The position numbers were made by a program, and so were the translations under genes. Below are positions 22,404 through 35,200 of a DNA stretch of 64,000 bases, piece after piece. Each line of letters starts with the position of its first letter. Position 1 is the stretch's first letter. Source of the stretch: Luzula sylvatica. Taxonomy: Eukaryota; Streptophyta; Magnoliopsida; Poales; Juncaceae. Under the pieces are notes generated by a model. It saw nothing but the letters and a program-made list of their open reading frames with translations. It was not told the DNA's origin and did no database searches. The stretch spans positions 17,078,992 to 17,142,991 of the forward strand of contig OX326958.1 of NCBI GenBank assembly GCA_946800325.1. Reading direction: 5' to 3'.

Positions 22404-25384
22404 ACAAATTTTGTTAGTGTTTGTAAAATTTGGTGAAAAGTTATGAAGTAAAAGATACGATACAAATGATCTAAAAACTCGTTATTTGTACTCCTCAAAG
22501 CGTAAAAAGATTGATTTGAATCGAAAAGAAAACTTTCTTTGTGTTTGTACAATTTGGTGAAAAGTTACGTAGTAAAATATTCGATACAAATGATCCAAAA
22601 ACACGTTATTTAAACTCATCAAAGCGTAAAAAGATTGCTTTGAATCGTAAAGAAGACTTTCTTTGTGTTTGTACAATTTGGGGAAAAGTAACGTAGTAAA
22701 AGATTCGATACAAAGCATCTCAAAAACACGTTATTTGGACTCCTCAGAGCATTAAAAGATTGTTACGAATCGAAAAACAAACTTTCTTAGTGTTTGTAAA
22801 ATTTGGTGAAAAGTTATGTAGTAAAAGATATGATACAAATGATCTAAAAGACCGTTATTTGAACTGATAAAAGCATAAAAAGATTGCTTTGAATTGAAAG
22901 AAAACTTTCTTTGTGTTTGTACATTCTGTGGAAAAATTACGCAGTAAAAGATTCGATCCAAAGCATCTCAAAAACACGTTATTTGGACTCCTCAGAGCAT
23001 TAAAAGATTGTTAATAATCGAAAAACAAATGTTCTTAGTGTTTGTAAAATTTGGTAATAAGTTATGCAGTAAAAGATACGATACAAGTGATCCAAAAACA
23101 CGTTATTTGTACTCCTGAAAGCGAAAAAAGATTGCTACGAATCAGAAAGAAAACATTCTTAGTGTTTGCACAATTTGGTCAAAAGTAAGGTGGTAAAAGA
23201 TTCGATCCAAACCATCTCAAAAACACGTTATTTGGACTACTCACAGCGTTAACAGATTGTTGTGAATCGGAAAACAAACTTTCGTAGTGTTTGTAAAAAT
23301 TGATGATAAGTGATGAAGTAAAAGATACGATACAAATGATCTAAAAACACATTATTTGAACTCCTCAAAGCGTAAAAAGATTGCTTTGAATCGAAAAGAA
23401 AACTTTCTATATGTTTGTACAATTTGGTGAAAAATTACGTAGTAAAAGATTCGGTCCAAAGCATCTCAAAATAACGTTATTTGGACTCCTCAGAGCATTA
23501 AAAGATTGTTACGAATCAAAAAACCAACTTTCTTAGTGTTTGTGAAATTTGGTGAAAAGTCATGAAGTAAAAGATACGATACAAATGATCTAAAAACACG
23601 TTATTTGAACTCCTCAAAGCGTGGAAAGATTGCATTGAATCGAAAAGAAAACTTACTTTGTGTTTGTACAATTTGGTGAAAAGTTACGTAGTAAAAGATT
23701 CGATCCAAAGCATCTCAAAAACACGTTATTTGGACTCCTCAGAGCATTAAAAGATTATTACGAATTGAAAAACCTACTTTCTTAGTGATTGTAAAATTTG
23801 GTGAAAAGTGATGTAGTAAAAGATACGATACAAATGATCTAAAAACACGTGATTTGAACTCCTCAAACCGTAAAAAGATTACTTCGAATCGAAAATAAAA
23901 CTTTCTTTGTGTTTGCACAATTTGGTGAAAAGTTACGTAGTAAAAGATTCGATCCAAACCATCTAAAAATACGTTATTTGAACTCCTCAAAGAGTAAAAA
24001 GATTGCTACGAATCAAAAAGAAAACTTTCTTGGTGTTTGTACAATTTGGTGAAAAGTTATGTGGGAAAAGATTCGATCCAAACCATCTAAAAGACACGTT
24101 ATTTGGACACCTCACAGCGTTAAGAGATTGTTATGAACCGGAAAACAAACTTCTTAGTGTTTGTAAAATTTGATGATAAGTGATGAAGCAAAAGATACGA
24201 TATAAATGATCTAAAAACACGTTATTTGAACTCCTCAAAGCGTAATAAGATTGCTACGAATGAAAAAGAAAATGTCCTAGTGTTTGTACAATTTGGTGAA
24301 AAGTTACGTGGTAAAAGAATCGATCCAAACCATCTCAAAAACACGTTATTTGGACTCCTCACAGCGTTAACAGATTACGAATCGGAAAACAAACTTTCTT
24401 AGTGTTTGTGAAATTTGATGATAAGTTATGCAGTAAAAGATACGATACAAATAATCTAAAAACACGTTATTTGAACTCCTCAAAGCGTAAAAAGATTGCT
24501 TTGAATCGAAAAGAAAACTTTCTTTGTGTTTGTAGAATTTGGTGAAAAGTTACATAGTAAAAAATTCGATCCAAAGAATCTCAAAAACACGTTATTTGGA
24601 CTCCTCAGAGTATTAAAAAATTGTTACGAATCGAAAAACCAACTTTCTTAGTATTTGTAAAATTTGGTGAAAAGTTATGTAGTAAAAGATACGATACAAA
24701 TGATCTAAAATAACGTTACTTGAACTCCTCAAAGTGTAAAAAGATTACTTTGAATCGAAAAGAAAACTTTCATTGTGTTTGTACTAATTGGGGAAAAGTT
24801 ACGTAGTAAAAGATTCGATCCAAAGCATCTCAAAAACACGTTCTTTGGACTCCTCAGAGCATTAAAAAATTGTTACGAATTTAAGAACCAACTTTTTTAG
24901 TGTTTGTAAAATTTGGTGAAAAGTTATGTAGTAAAAGATACATTGCAAATGATCTAAAAACACATTATTTGAACTCATCAAAGCATAAAAATATTGCTTT
25001 GAATCGAAATGAAAACTTTCTTTGTGTTTGTACAATTTGGGAAAAAGTTACGCAGTAAAAGATTCGATCCAAAGCAACTCAAAAACACATTATTTGGACT
25101 CCTCAGAGCATTAAAAGATTGTTAAGAATCGAAAAACAAACTTTCTTAGTGTTTGTAAAATTTGGCGACAAGTTATGTAGTAAAAGATACGATAGAAGTG
25201 ATCCAAAAACACGTTATTTGTACTCCTCAAAGCGTAAAAAGATTGCTACGAATCAAAAAGAAAACTCTCTTAGTGTTTGTACAATTTGGTCAAAAGTTAC
25301 GTAGTAAAAGATTCGATCCAAACCATCTCAAAAACACGTTATTTGGACTCTACACAGCGTTTACAGATTGTTATGAATCGGAAA
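22404..25384. repeat. 24-monomer higher-order repeat, early unit 1 (2981 bp)
   Basis: The unit contains 24 monomers: 13 type B and 11 type A. Alternation is broken by B-B neighbours at two places (22480/22605 and 23847/23971). It matches 38748-41728 at offset 16344. The register is arbitrary, set at the left limit of homology with the next unit. Confidence 0.85.
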
Positions 25385-26935
25385 ACAAACTTTGTTAGTG
25401 TTTGTAAAATTTGGTGAAAAGTTATGAAGTAAAAGATACGATACAAATGATCTAAAAACTCGTTATTTGTACTCCTCAAAGCATAAAAAGATTGATTTGA
25501 ATCGAAAAGAAAACTTTCTTTGTGTTTGTACAATTTGGTGAAAAGTTACGTAGTAAAATATTCGATACAAATGATCCAAAAACACGTTATTTAAACTCAT
25601 CAAAGCGTAAAAAGATTGCTTTGAATCGTAAAGAAGACTTTCTTTGTGTTTGTACAATTTGGGGAAAAGTAACGTAGTAAAAGATTCGATACAAAGCATC
25701 TCAAAAACACGTTATTTGGACTCCTCAGAGCATTAAAAGATTGTTACGAATCGAAAAACAAACTTTCTTAGTGTTTGTAAAATTTGGTGAAAAGATATGT
25801 AGTAAAAGATATTATACAAATGATCTAAAAGACCGTTATTTGAACTGATAAAAGCATAAAAAGATTGCTTTGAATTGAAAGAAAACTTTCTTTGTGTTTG
25901 TACATTCTGTGGAAAAATTACGCAGTAAAAGATTCGATCCAAAGCATCTCAAAAACACGTTATTTGGACTCCTCAGAGCATTAAAAGATTGTTAATAATC
26001 GAAAAACAAATGTTCTTAGTGTTTGTAAAATTTGGTAATAAGTTATGCAGTAAAAGATATGATACAAGTGATCCAAAAACACGTTATTTGTACACCTGAA
26101 AGCGAAAAAAGATTGCTACGAATCAGAAAGAAAACATTCTTAGTGTTTGCACAATTTAGTCAAAAGTAAGGTGGTAAAAGATTCGATCCAAACCATCTCA
26201 AAAACACGTTATTTGGACTACTCACAGCGTTAACAGATTGTTGTGAATCGGAAAACAAACTTTCTTAGTGTTTGTAAAAATTGATGATAAGTGATGAAGT
26301 AAAAGATACGATACAAATGATCTAAAAACACATTATTTGAACTCCTCAAAGCGTAAAAAGATTGCTTTGAATCGAAAAGAAAACTTTCTATATGTTTGTA
26401 CAATTTGGTGAAAAATTACGTAGTAAAAGATTCGGTCCAAAGCATCTCAAAATAACGTTATTTGGACACCTCAGAGCATTAAAAGATTGTTACGAATCGA
26501 AAAACCAACTTTCTTAGTGTTTGTGAAATTTGGTGAAAAGTCATGAAGTAAAAGATACGATACAAATGATCTAAAAACACGTTATTTGAACTCCTCAAAG
26601 CGTGAAAAGATTGCATTGAATCGAAAAGAAAACTTACTTTGTGTTTGTACAATTTGGTGAAAAGTTACGTAGTAAAAGATTCGATCCAAAGCATCTCAAA
26701 AACACGTTATTTGGACTCCTCAGAGCATTAAAAGATTATTACGAATTGAAAAACCTACTTTCTTAGTGATTGTAAAATTTGGTGAAAAGTGATGTAGTAA
26801 AAGATACGATACAAATGATCTAAAAACACGTGATTTGAACTCCTCAAACCGTAAAAAGATTGCTTCGAATCGAAAATAAAACTTTCTTTGTATTTGTACA
26901 ATTTGGTGAAAAGTTACGTAGTAAATGATTCGATC
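25385..26935. repeat. 24-monomer higher-order repeat, early unit 2 (truncated)
   Basis: Matches the preceding unit at offset 2981 until about 26935, where it changes to unrelated monomers of the same family. It lacks the 14-bp deletion seen in some later units. Confidence 0.8.
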
Positions 26936-28013
26936 CAAAGTATCTCAAAAACACGTTATTTGAACTACACGAAGTGTAAAAATATTGCTTTGAATCGAAA
27001 AGACTACTTTCTTTGTGTTTGTACAATTTGGTGAAAAGTTACGTAGTAAATGATTCGATCCAAAGTATCTCAAAAACACGTTATTTGGACTCCTCAGAGC
27101 ATTAAAAGATTGTTACGAATCAAAAAACAAACTTTCTTAGTGTTTGTACAATTTGGTGAAAAGTTACGTGGCAATAGATTCGATCCAAAGCATCTCAAAA
27201 ACACGTTTTTGGACTCCTCGGAGCGTTAAAAGATTGTTATGAATCGAAAAACAATTTTTTTTAATGTTTGTAAAATTTGGCAATACGTTATGTAGTAAAA
27301 GATACGATACAAGTGATCTAAAAACACGTTATTTCAACACCTCATAGCGTAAACAGATTGCTACGAATCGAAAAGAAAACTTTCTTAGTGTCTGTACAAT
27401 TTGGTGAAAAGTTACGTCGTAAAAGATTTGATCCAAACCATCTCAAAAACACGTTATTTGAATTCTTCAATGCGCAAAAAGATTGCTACGAATCCAAAAG
27501 AAAATTTTCTTAGTGTTTGTAAAATTTGGTGAAAATTTATGTAGTCAGAGATAAGATACAAATGATCTAAAAACACGTTATTTGAACTCCTAAAAGCGTA
27601 AATGATGTGAGGCAAATAAGGCACAAATTTAATGCTTAATTTAGGGGTTTTAGCCCTTGTGAAGAACAATTCTATATACTTTATTAATCATATTTGAGAT
27701 AACATGAATATTTCTTCACTAAGTGTGTTTTACTGCTTAATCACAGGAATTAGAAGGAATTTCTGGGAATTTGGAGAGTGTAGTTGTCTCCAACACGTCA
27801 AGAGGAGTAAAAACGATATATTACATCGATATATTCGGTACATGAATGAGACGGGAGGCAAACAATTATCATGATGAAAACTTACACAAAAGTTTACACG
27901 AAAACCACTCAACCCTTAGCCCTTATCCTGCCCACCTACCTTTGGTGGGAATTACTTCCTTACCCCCAATCCTCTCCACCAACTCGTGGCCAATAAGAAG
28001 ACTCCATGAGTGC

Positions 28014-28022
28014 TATAAATAT
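28014..28022 (+). promoter_or_regulatory. TATA box of the solo LTR
   Basis: TATAAATAT lies 20 bp downstream of a CCAAT motif and about 45 bp upstream of a CT-rich tract that could hold the start site. Confidence 0.6.
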
Positions 28023-28064
28023 GACCACAAGGGCCACGAGTTTGGTACGTTTTTTTTTTACGTC

Positions 28065-28068
<4 letters not shown>

Positions 28069-28103
<35 letters not shown>
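28069..28103. repeat. (CT)n microsatellite
   Basis: About 35 bp of nearly perfect CT dinucleotides, in the presumed transcript leader of the solo LTR. Confidence 0.95.
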
Positions 28104-28105
<2 letters not shown>

Positions 28106-28756
28106 GTTTAAGCAAGTCCAAGAAACTTTCAAGAACGCGCAAGAATTGCAACTACGAACGATAATTTTTCTAAGATCGGTCACCGAATAGAAGCTCACTT
28201 CATTCGGTGAATCGGTTTACACTTCGACTAAGGAAAAGTGTGGAATTAGGGTGAAACTTATTTCATTCGAACTTTCACAAGCGAAGAGTCGAGCTTTCTC
28301 GGCGTGATTGGTTGGAAGCTTCTTTTCAATCAACCTTTGCACATCTTGAGCCCACCCAACCGGTACGAAGCTCACTTCTATTGACGGGTGGATCGGTACG
28401 AAAGGAAATTGTTGGGCGCATTGACTAGCTCTCTAGCAACTCGAACAACAAGGAAGGCACTCAAGACGAGACTCGGAGCTCTCTTCATCTCTCTAGGTGT
28501 TTTCCTTCCTTTCTTGCATTTCTTGTAGCATAAAATTACTTGGATTTGTGTAAATCTTGTTCTTGCTTGAATCCTTTGTTTGCTTGAATGAATCCTTGTT
28601 AATTGAATTGAATCTTTGTTCTAAACTTGTTCTTTTACTTGATCTTTTGCTCTCAATTTCTGCCTTAAACTTAGTTCAAATTTCCATTAATTCAATCCCA
28701 AAACAAACCATCAAACTGCTCCCAATTCAAATCTCAAACTTAATTCCAGAACTACT

Positions 28757-29097
28757 TCCGTTATAACGGACACAATTTGCGTTACAACGGACTGGACGGT
28801 TGGTCCTTTAATTTTCAGTTGGTTATACTTCCGTTGTAACGCACATACATGTCCGTTGTAACGGACTAGTGAGGATTTTCACGCAAGAGGCTCAATACAA
28901 GTGCGTTATAACAGACATAAGGGTCCGTTGTAACGGATTAACCAATCCGTTGCAACGCAACCACTGTTCGTTATAACGGACAAGTATAGTGCGTTAAAAC
29001 GGAGTTTCATCCGTTGTAACGGACGTTCATCTCACACTTAGCGCAGAAATTTCACTCAAGTCCGTTGTAACGGAACCCACTTCCGTTGTAACGGACT
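28757..29097. repeat. Array of about 12 palindromic TCCGTTRTAACGGA words in the solo LTR
   Basis: Words read TCCGTTATAACGGA, TCCGTTGTAACGGA, GCGTTATAAC and close variants, separated by irregular spacers. Half-site exchange (TCCGT/GCGT; ACGGA/ACGCA) is the same as in the GTCATGAC arrays, but the core differs. The array lies downstream of the TATA box here, upstream of it in the other LTR. Confidence 0.9.
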
Positions 29098-29274
29098 ATC
29101 TTCTGTAAATTTTCTTCGTTATTTCTCATCCATTTCGATCCAAATTTTGACGCAATTGCTCCCCGTGGAACGAATCTATACATTTGCCACTGTACAAACT
29201 TAGATTACAAATTTTGTTGATTGTTCGGGGTTTTTACCACAACGATATTTTACACCACAAAAACCCGCTCATCA

Positions 29275-32200
29275 GTAAAAAGATTGTTATGAATCGAAAA
29301 GAAAACTTCATTAGTGTTTGTACAATTTGGTGAAAAGTTACGTAGTAAAAGATTCCATCGAAGCCATCTCAAAAGCACGTTATTTGGACTTCTCACAGCG
29401 TGAAAAGATTGTTATGAATCGAAAAACAAACTTTCTTAGTGTTAGTAAAATTTGGTAAAAAGTAATGTAGTAAGAGATACGATACAAATGATCTAAAAAC
29501 ACGTTATTTGAACTCCTTGAAGCGGAAAAAGATTGCTTTGAATCGAAAAGACTACTTTCTTTGTATTTTTACAATTTGGTGAAAAGTTACGTAGTAAATG
29601 ATTCCATCCAAAGTATCTCAAAAACACGTTATTTGAACTCCTCGAAGCGTAAAAAGATTGCTTTGAATCGAAAAGACTATTTTCTTTGTGTTTGTACAAT
29701 TTGGTGAAAAGTTATGTAGTAAATGATTCGATCCAAAGTATCTCAAAAACACGTTATTTGGACTCCTCAGAGCATTAAAACATTGTTACTAATCAAAAAA
29801 CAAACTTTCTTAGTGTTTGTACAATTTGGTGAAAAGTTACGTGGCAAAAGATTCGATCCAAAGCATCTCAAAAACACATTTTTTGGATTCCTCCGAGCAT
29901 TAAAAGATTGTTACGAATCGAAAAACAAAATTTCTTTGTGTTTGTAAAATTTGGTGAAAAGTTATGTAGTAATATATACGATAGAAGTGATCTAAAAACA
30001 CGTTATTTGTACTCCTCGAAGCGTAAAAAGAGTGCTACGAATCAAAAAGAAAACTTTCTTAGTGTTTGTACAATTTGGTCAAAAGTTACGTGGTAAAAGA
30101 TTCGATCCAAACCATCTCAAAAACACGTTATTTGGACATCTCACAGCATTAAAAGATTGTTATGAAACGAAAAACAAACTTTCTTAGTATTTGTAAAATT
30201 TGGTGAAAAGTTATGTAGTTAAAGATCCGATACAAATGATCTAAAAACACGTTATTTGAACTCCTCGGAGCGTAAAAGATTGCTTCGAATCGAAAATAAA
30301 ACTTTCTTTGTGTTTGCACAATCTGGTGAAAAGTTACGTAGTAATAGATTCGATCCAAACCATCTAAAAAAACACGTTATTTGGACTCCTCTGAGCGTTT
30401 AATGATTGTCATGAATCGAAAAACAAACTTTTTTAGTGTTTGTAAAATATGGCGATAAGTTATGTAGTAAAAGATACGATACAAGTGATCTAAAAACATG
30501 TTATTTTAACTCCTCAAAGCGTAAAAAGATTGCTACGAATCAAAAAGAAAATTTTCTTAGTGTTTGTACAATTTGGTCAAAAGTCACGTTGTAAAAGATT
30601 CGATCCAAACCATCTCAAAAACACGTTATTCGGATTCCTCACAGCGTTAATAGATTGTTATGAATAGGAAAACAAACTTTCTTAGTGTTATGTAAAATTT
30701 GATGATAAGTGATGAAGTAAAAGATACGATACAAATGATCTAAAAACACGTTATTTGAACTCCTCAAAGAGTAAAAAGATTGTGTTGAATCGAAAAGAAA
30801 AATTTCTTTGTGTTTGTACAATTTGGTGAAAAGGTTTCGTTGTAAAACATTCGATCCAAAACATGTCAAAAACACGTTATTTGGGATCATTAGAGCATTA
30901 AAAGATTGTTGCGAATCGAAAAACCTACTTTCTCAGTGTGTGTAAAATTTGGTGAAAAGTTATGTAGTAAAAGATACGATACAAATGATCTAAAAACACG
31001 TTATTTGACCTCCTCGAAGCGTAAACAGATTGCTACGAATCGAAAAGAAAACTTTCTTTGTGTTTGCACAATTTGGTGAAAAGTTACGTAGTAAAAGATT
31101 CGATCCAAACCATCTAAATACACATTATTTTTAACTCCTCAAAGCATAAAAGATTGCTACGAATAAAAAAGAAATCTTTCTTAGTTATTGTACAATTTGG
31201 TGAAAAGTTACGTAGTAAAAGATTCCATCCAAAGCATCTCAAAAACACGTTATTTGGACTCCTCCGAGCAATAAAAGCTTGTTACGAATCGAAAAATCTA
31301 CTTTCTTAGTGTGTGTAAAATTTGGTGAAACGTTATGAAGTAAAAGATTCGAAACAAATGATCTAAAAACACATTATTTGAACTCCTTGAAGAGTAAAAA
31401 GATTGTTTTGAATCGAAAAGAAAACAATCTTTGTGTTTGTACAATATGGTGAAAAGTTATGTAGTAAAAGATACGATACAAATGATCTAAAAACATGTTA
31501 TTTGAACTCCTATAAGCGTAAAAATATTGCTACGAATCGAAAAGAAAACTTTATTAGTGTTTGTACAATTTGGTGAAAAGTTACGTAGTAAAAGATTCGA
31601 TCGAAACCATCTCAAAAACACGTTATTTGGACTTCTCACAACGTTAAAAGATTGTTATGAATCGAAAAACAAACTTTCTTAGTGTTTGTAAAATTTGGTT
31701 AAAAGTTATGTAGTAAAAGATACGATACAAATGATCTAAAAACACGTTATTTGAACTCCTCGTAGCGTAAAAAGATTGCTTCGAATCGAAAATAAAACTT
31801 TCTTTGTGTTTGCACAATTTAGTGAAAAGTTACATAGTAAAAGATTCGATCCAAACCATGACAAAAACACGTTATTTGGAATCCTCGGAGCGTTAAAAGA
31901 TTGTTACGAATCGAAATACAAACTTTCTTAGTGTTTGTAAAATTTTGTGAAAAGTTATGTAGTAAAAGATATGATACAAATGATCTATAGACACGTTATT
32001 TGAACTCCTATAAGCGTAAAAAGATTGCGACGAATCGAAAAGAAAACTTTATTAGTGTTTGGACAATTTGGTGAAAAGTTACGTAGTAATAGATTCGATC
32101 GAAACCAACTCAAAAACACGTTATTTGGACTTCTCACAGCGTGAAAAGATTGTTATGAATCGAAAAACAAATTTTCTTAGTGTTTGTAAAATTTGGTGAA

Positions 32201-35200
32201 AAGTTATGTAGTAAAAGATTCAATACAAATGATCTAAAAACACGTTATTTGAACTCCTCAAAGCGTAAAGAGATTGCTTTGAATCGAAAATAAATCTTTC
32301 TTTGTGTTTGTACAATTTGGGGAAAATTTACGTAGTAAAAGATTCCATCGAAAGCATCTCAAAAACACATTATTTGGACTCCTCGGAGAATTAAAAGATT
32401 GTTACGTATCGAAAAACAAACTTTCTTAGTGTTTGTAAAATTTGGTGAAAAGTTATATAGTAAAAGATTCGATACAAATGATCTAAAAATACGTTATTTG
32501 AACTCCTCAAAGAGTAAAAAGATTGCTTTGAATCGAAAAGAAAACTTTCTTTGTGTTTGTACAATTTGGTGAAAAGTTGCGTAGTAAAAGATTCGATCCA
32601 AAGATCGTAAAAACACATTATTTGGACTCCTCAGAGCATTAAAAGATTGCTACGAATTGAAAAACAAACTTTCTTAGTGTTTGTAAAATTTGGTGAAAAG
32701 TTATGTAGTAAAAGATACGATACAAATGATCTAAAAACACGTTATTTGAACTCCTAAAAGCGTAAAGAGATTGCTATGAATCGAAAAGTAAACTTTATTA
32801 GTGTTTGTACAATTTGGTGAAAAGTTACGTAGTAAAATATTCGATCCAAACCATCTCAAAAGCTCGTTATTTGGATTCCTCGGAGCGTTAAAAGATTGTT
32901 ATTAACCGAAAAACAAAATTTCTTAGTGTTTGTAAAATTTGGTGAAAAGTTATATAGTAAAAGATATGATACAAATGATCTAAAGAACACGTTATTTGAA
33001 CTCCTCAAAGCTTTAAAAGATTGCTACGAATTGAAAAGAAAACTTTCTTAATATTTGTTCAATTTGGTGAAAAGTTACGTGGCAAAAGATTCCATCGAAA
33101 CCATCTCAAAAACACTTTATTTGGACTCCTCACAGCGTTAACAGATTGTTATGAAACGGAAAACAATCTTTCTTAGTGTTTGTAAAATTTTGATGATAAG
33201 TTATGAAGTAAGTGATACGATATGAATGATCTAAAAACACATTATTTGAATTCCTCAAAGCATAAAAAGATTGCTTTGAATCAGAAAGAAAACTTTCTTT
33301 GTGTTTGTACAATTTGGTGAAAAGTCACGTAGTAAAAGATTCGATCCAAAGCATCACAAAAACATGTTATTTGGACTCCTCAGAGCATTAAAAGATTGTT
33401 ATGAATCGAAAAATTCTTAGTGTTTGTAAAATTTGGTGAAAAGTTATGTAGAAAAAGATACGATTCAAATGATCTAAAAACACGTTATTTGAACTCCTCG
33501 CAGTTTAAAAAGATTGCTTCGAATCGAAAATAGAACTTTCTTTGTGTTTGCACAATTTGGTGAAAAGTAATGTAGTAAAAGCTTCGATCCAAACCATCTC
33601 AAAAACTCGTTATTTGGACTGCTCAGAGCGTTAAATGACTTATGAATCGAAAAACAAACTTTCTTTGTGTTTGTAATATTTGGCGATAAGTTATGTAGTA
33701 AAAGATACAATGCAAGTGATCTAAAAACACGTTATTTGAACACCTCAAAGCGTAAAAATATTGCTATGAATCGAAAAGAAAACATTCTTAGTGTTTGTAC
33801 AATTTGGTGAAAAGTTACGTAGTAAAAGATTCGATCCAAACCATCTCAAAAACACGTTATTTGGACTCCTCAGAGCGTTAATATATTGCTAAGACTCGAA
33901 AAACAAACTTTCTTAGTGTTTGTAAAATTTGGTGAAAAGTTATGAAGTAAAAGAGACGATACAAATGATCAAAAAAACAGGTTATTTGAACTCCACAAAG
34001 CGTAAAAATATTGCATTTAATCGAAAAGAAAACTTTCTTTGTGTTTGTACAATTTGGTGAAAAGTTACGTAGTAAAAGATTCGATCTAAAGCATCTCAAA
34101 AACACATTATTTGGACTCCTCAGAGCAATAAAAGATTGTTACGAATTGAAAAACAAACTTTCTTAGTGTTTGTAAAAGTTGGTAACGTAGTAAAAGATAC
34201 GATCCAAATTATCTAAAAACACGTTATTTGAACTACTCAAAGCGTAAAGAGATTGCTTTGAATCAAAAATAAATTTTTCTTTGTGTTTGTACAATTTGGA
34301 GAAAAGTTACGTAGTAAAAGATTCGATCCAAAGCATCTCAAAAACACATTATTTGGACTCCTCTGAGCATTAAAAGATTGTAAACGAATTGAAAAACAAA
34401 CTTTCTTAGTGTTTGTAAAAGTTGGTGAAAAGTTATGTAGTAAAAGATACGATACAAATGATCTAAAAACACGTTATTTGAACTCCTCAAAGCGTAAAAT
34501 GATTTCTTTGAATCGAAAAGAAATCTATCTTTGTGTTTGTACAATTTGGGGAAGAGTAACGTAGTAAAAGATTCGATCCAAAGCATCTCAAAAACACGTT
34601 ATTTGGACTCCTCAGAGCATTAAAATATTGTTACGAATCGAAAAACAAACTTTCTTAGTGTTTGTAAAATTTGGTGAAAAGTTATGTAGTAAAAGATATG
34701 ATACAAATGATCTAAAAGACCGTTATTTGAACTCATGAAAGCGTAAAAAGATTGCTACGAATTGAAAAGAAAACTTTATTAGTGTTTGTACAATATGGTG
34801 AAAAGTTACGTAGTAAAAGATTCGATCGGAACCATCTCAAAAACGCGTTATTTGGACTTCTCACAGTGTTAAAAGATTGTTATGAATCGAAAAACAAACT
34901 TTCTTAGTGTTTGCAAAATTTGGTGAAAAGTTATGTAGTAAAAGATACGATACAAATGACTAAAAACTTGTTATTTGAACTCCTCGAAGCGTAAAAAGAT
35001 TGATTTGAATCGAAATGAAAACTTTCTTTGTGTTTGTACAATTTGGTGAAAACTTACGTAGTAAAAGATTCGATCCAAAGCATCTCAAAAACACGTTATT
35101 TGGACTCCTCAGAGCATTAAAAGATTGTTAGGAATAGAAAAACAAACTTTCTTAGTGTTTGTAAAATTTGGTGAAAAGTAATTTAGTAAAATATATGATA

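Larger units (their letters stand above)
7081..26935. repeat. Large duplicated satellite block, copy 1 (contains the LTR element)
   Basis: From 7081 to 10411 the sequence matches 32236-35566 at offset 25155. After the LTR element, from 18221, the offset is 17341, exactly 25155 minus the 7814-bp insertion. From 19739 the offset is 16344, because copy 2 lacks 997 bp (eight monomers). Left of 7081/32236 the copies diverge sharply. The right limit is set where the second higher-order unit of this copy stops matching, near 26935. Without the LTR element the block is about 12 kb. Confidence 0.88.
18221..27602. repeat. Satellite block II
   Basis: Same 124-bp A/B monomers as block I, resuming at the second AAAGA copy of the LTR insertion. 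18221-22403 is a stretch without an obvious short higher-order period, duplicated in part at 35562-38747. 22404-26935 carries the first higher-order units. 26936-27602 is irregular and ends at the GTAAA target site of the solo LTR. Confidence 0.95.
27603..29274 (+). mobile_element. Solo LTR (1672 bp) inserted in the satellite
   Basis: The insertion begins TGATGTGAGG and ends CCGCTCATCA (terminal TGATG/CATCA), flanked by the 5-bp direct repeat GTAAA (27598-27602, 29275-29279). An uninterrupted satellite monomer reads GCGTAAAAAGATTG, so removing the insert and one GTAAA restores the monomer. A CCAAT motif (27990-27994), a TATA box (28014-28022) and a CT tract give a + strand promoter layout. 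There are no internal direct repeats or coding domains, so this is best read as one LTR left by LTR-LTR recombination. It is unrelated in sequence to the LTRs at 10412 and 17188. The family is unknown. Confidence 0.88.

Noticed and set aside
27846..28190. 114-codon open frame in the solo LTR
   Set aside because: It runs through the TATA box and the CT microsatellite, giving a low-complexity Ser-Leu repeat, so it is not a plausible gene.
27603..29274. Insertion as a DNA transposon with TGATG/CATCA ends
   Set aside because: Inverted ends are only 5 bp, begin TG and end CA, with a 5-bp target duplication and an LTR-like promoter layout. A solo LTR fits better.
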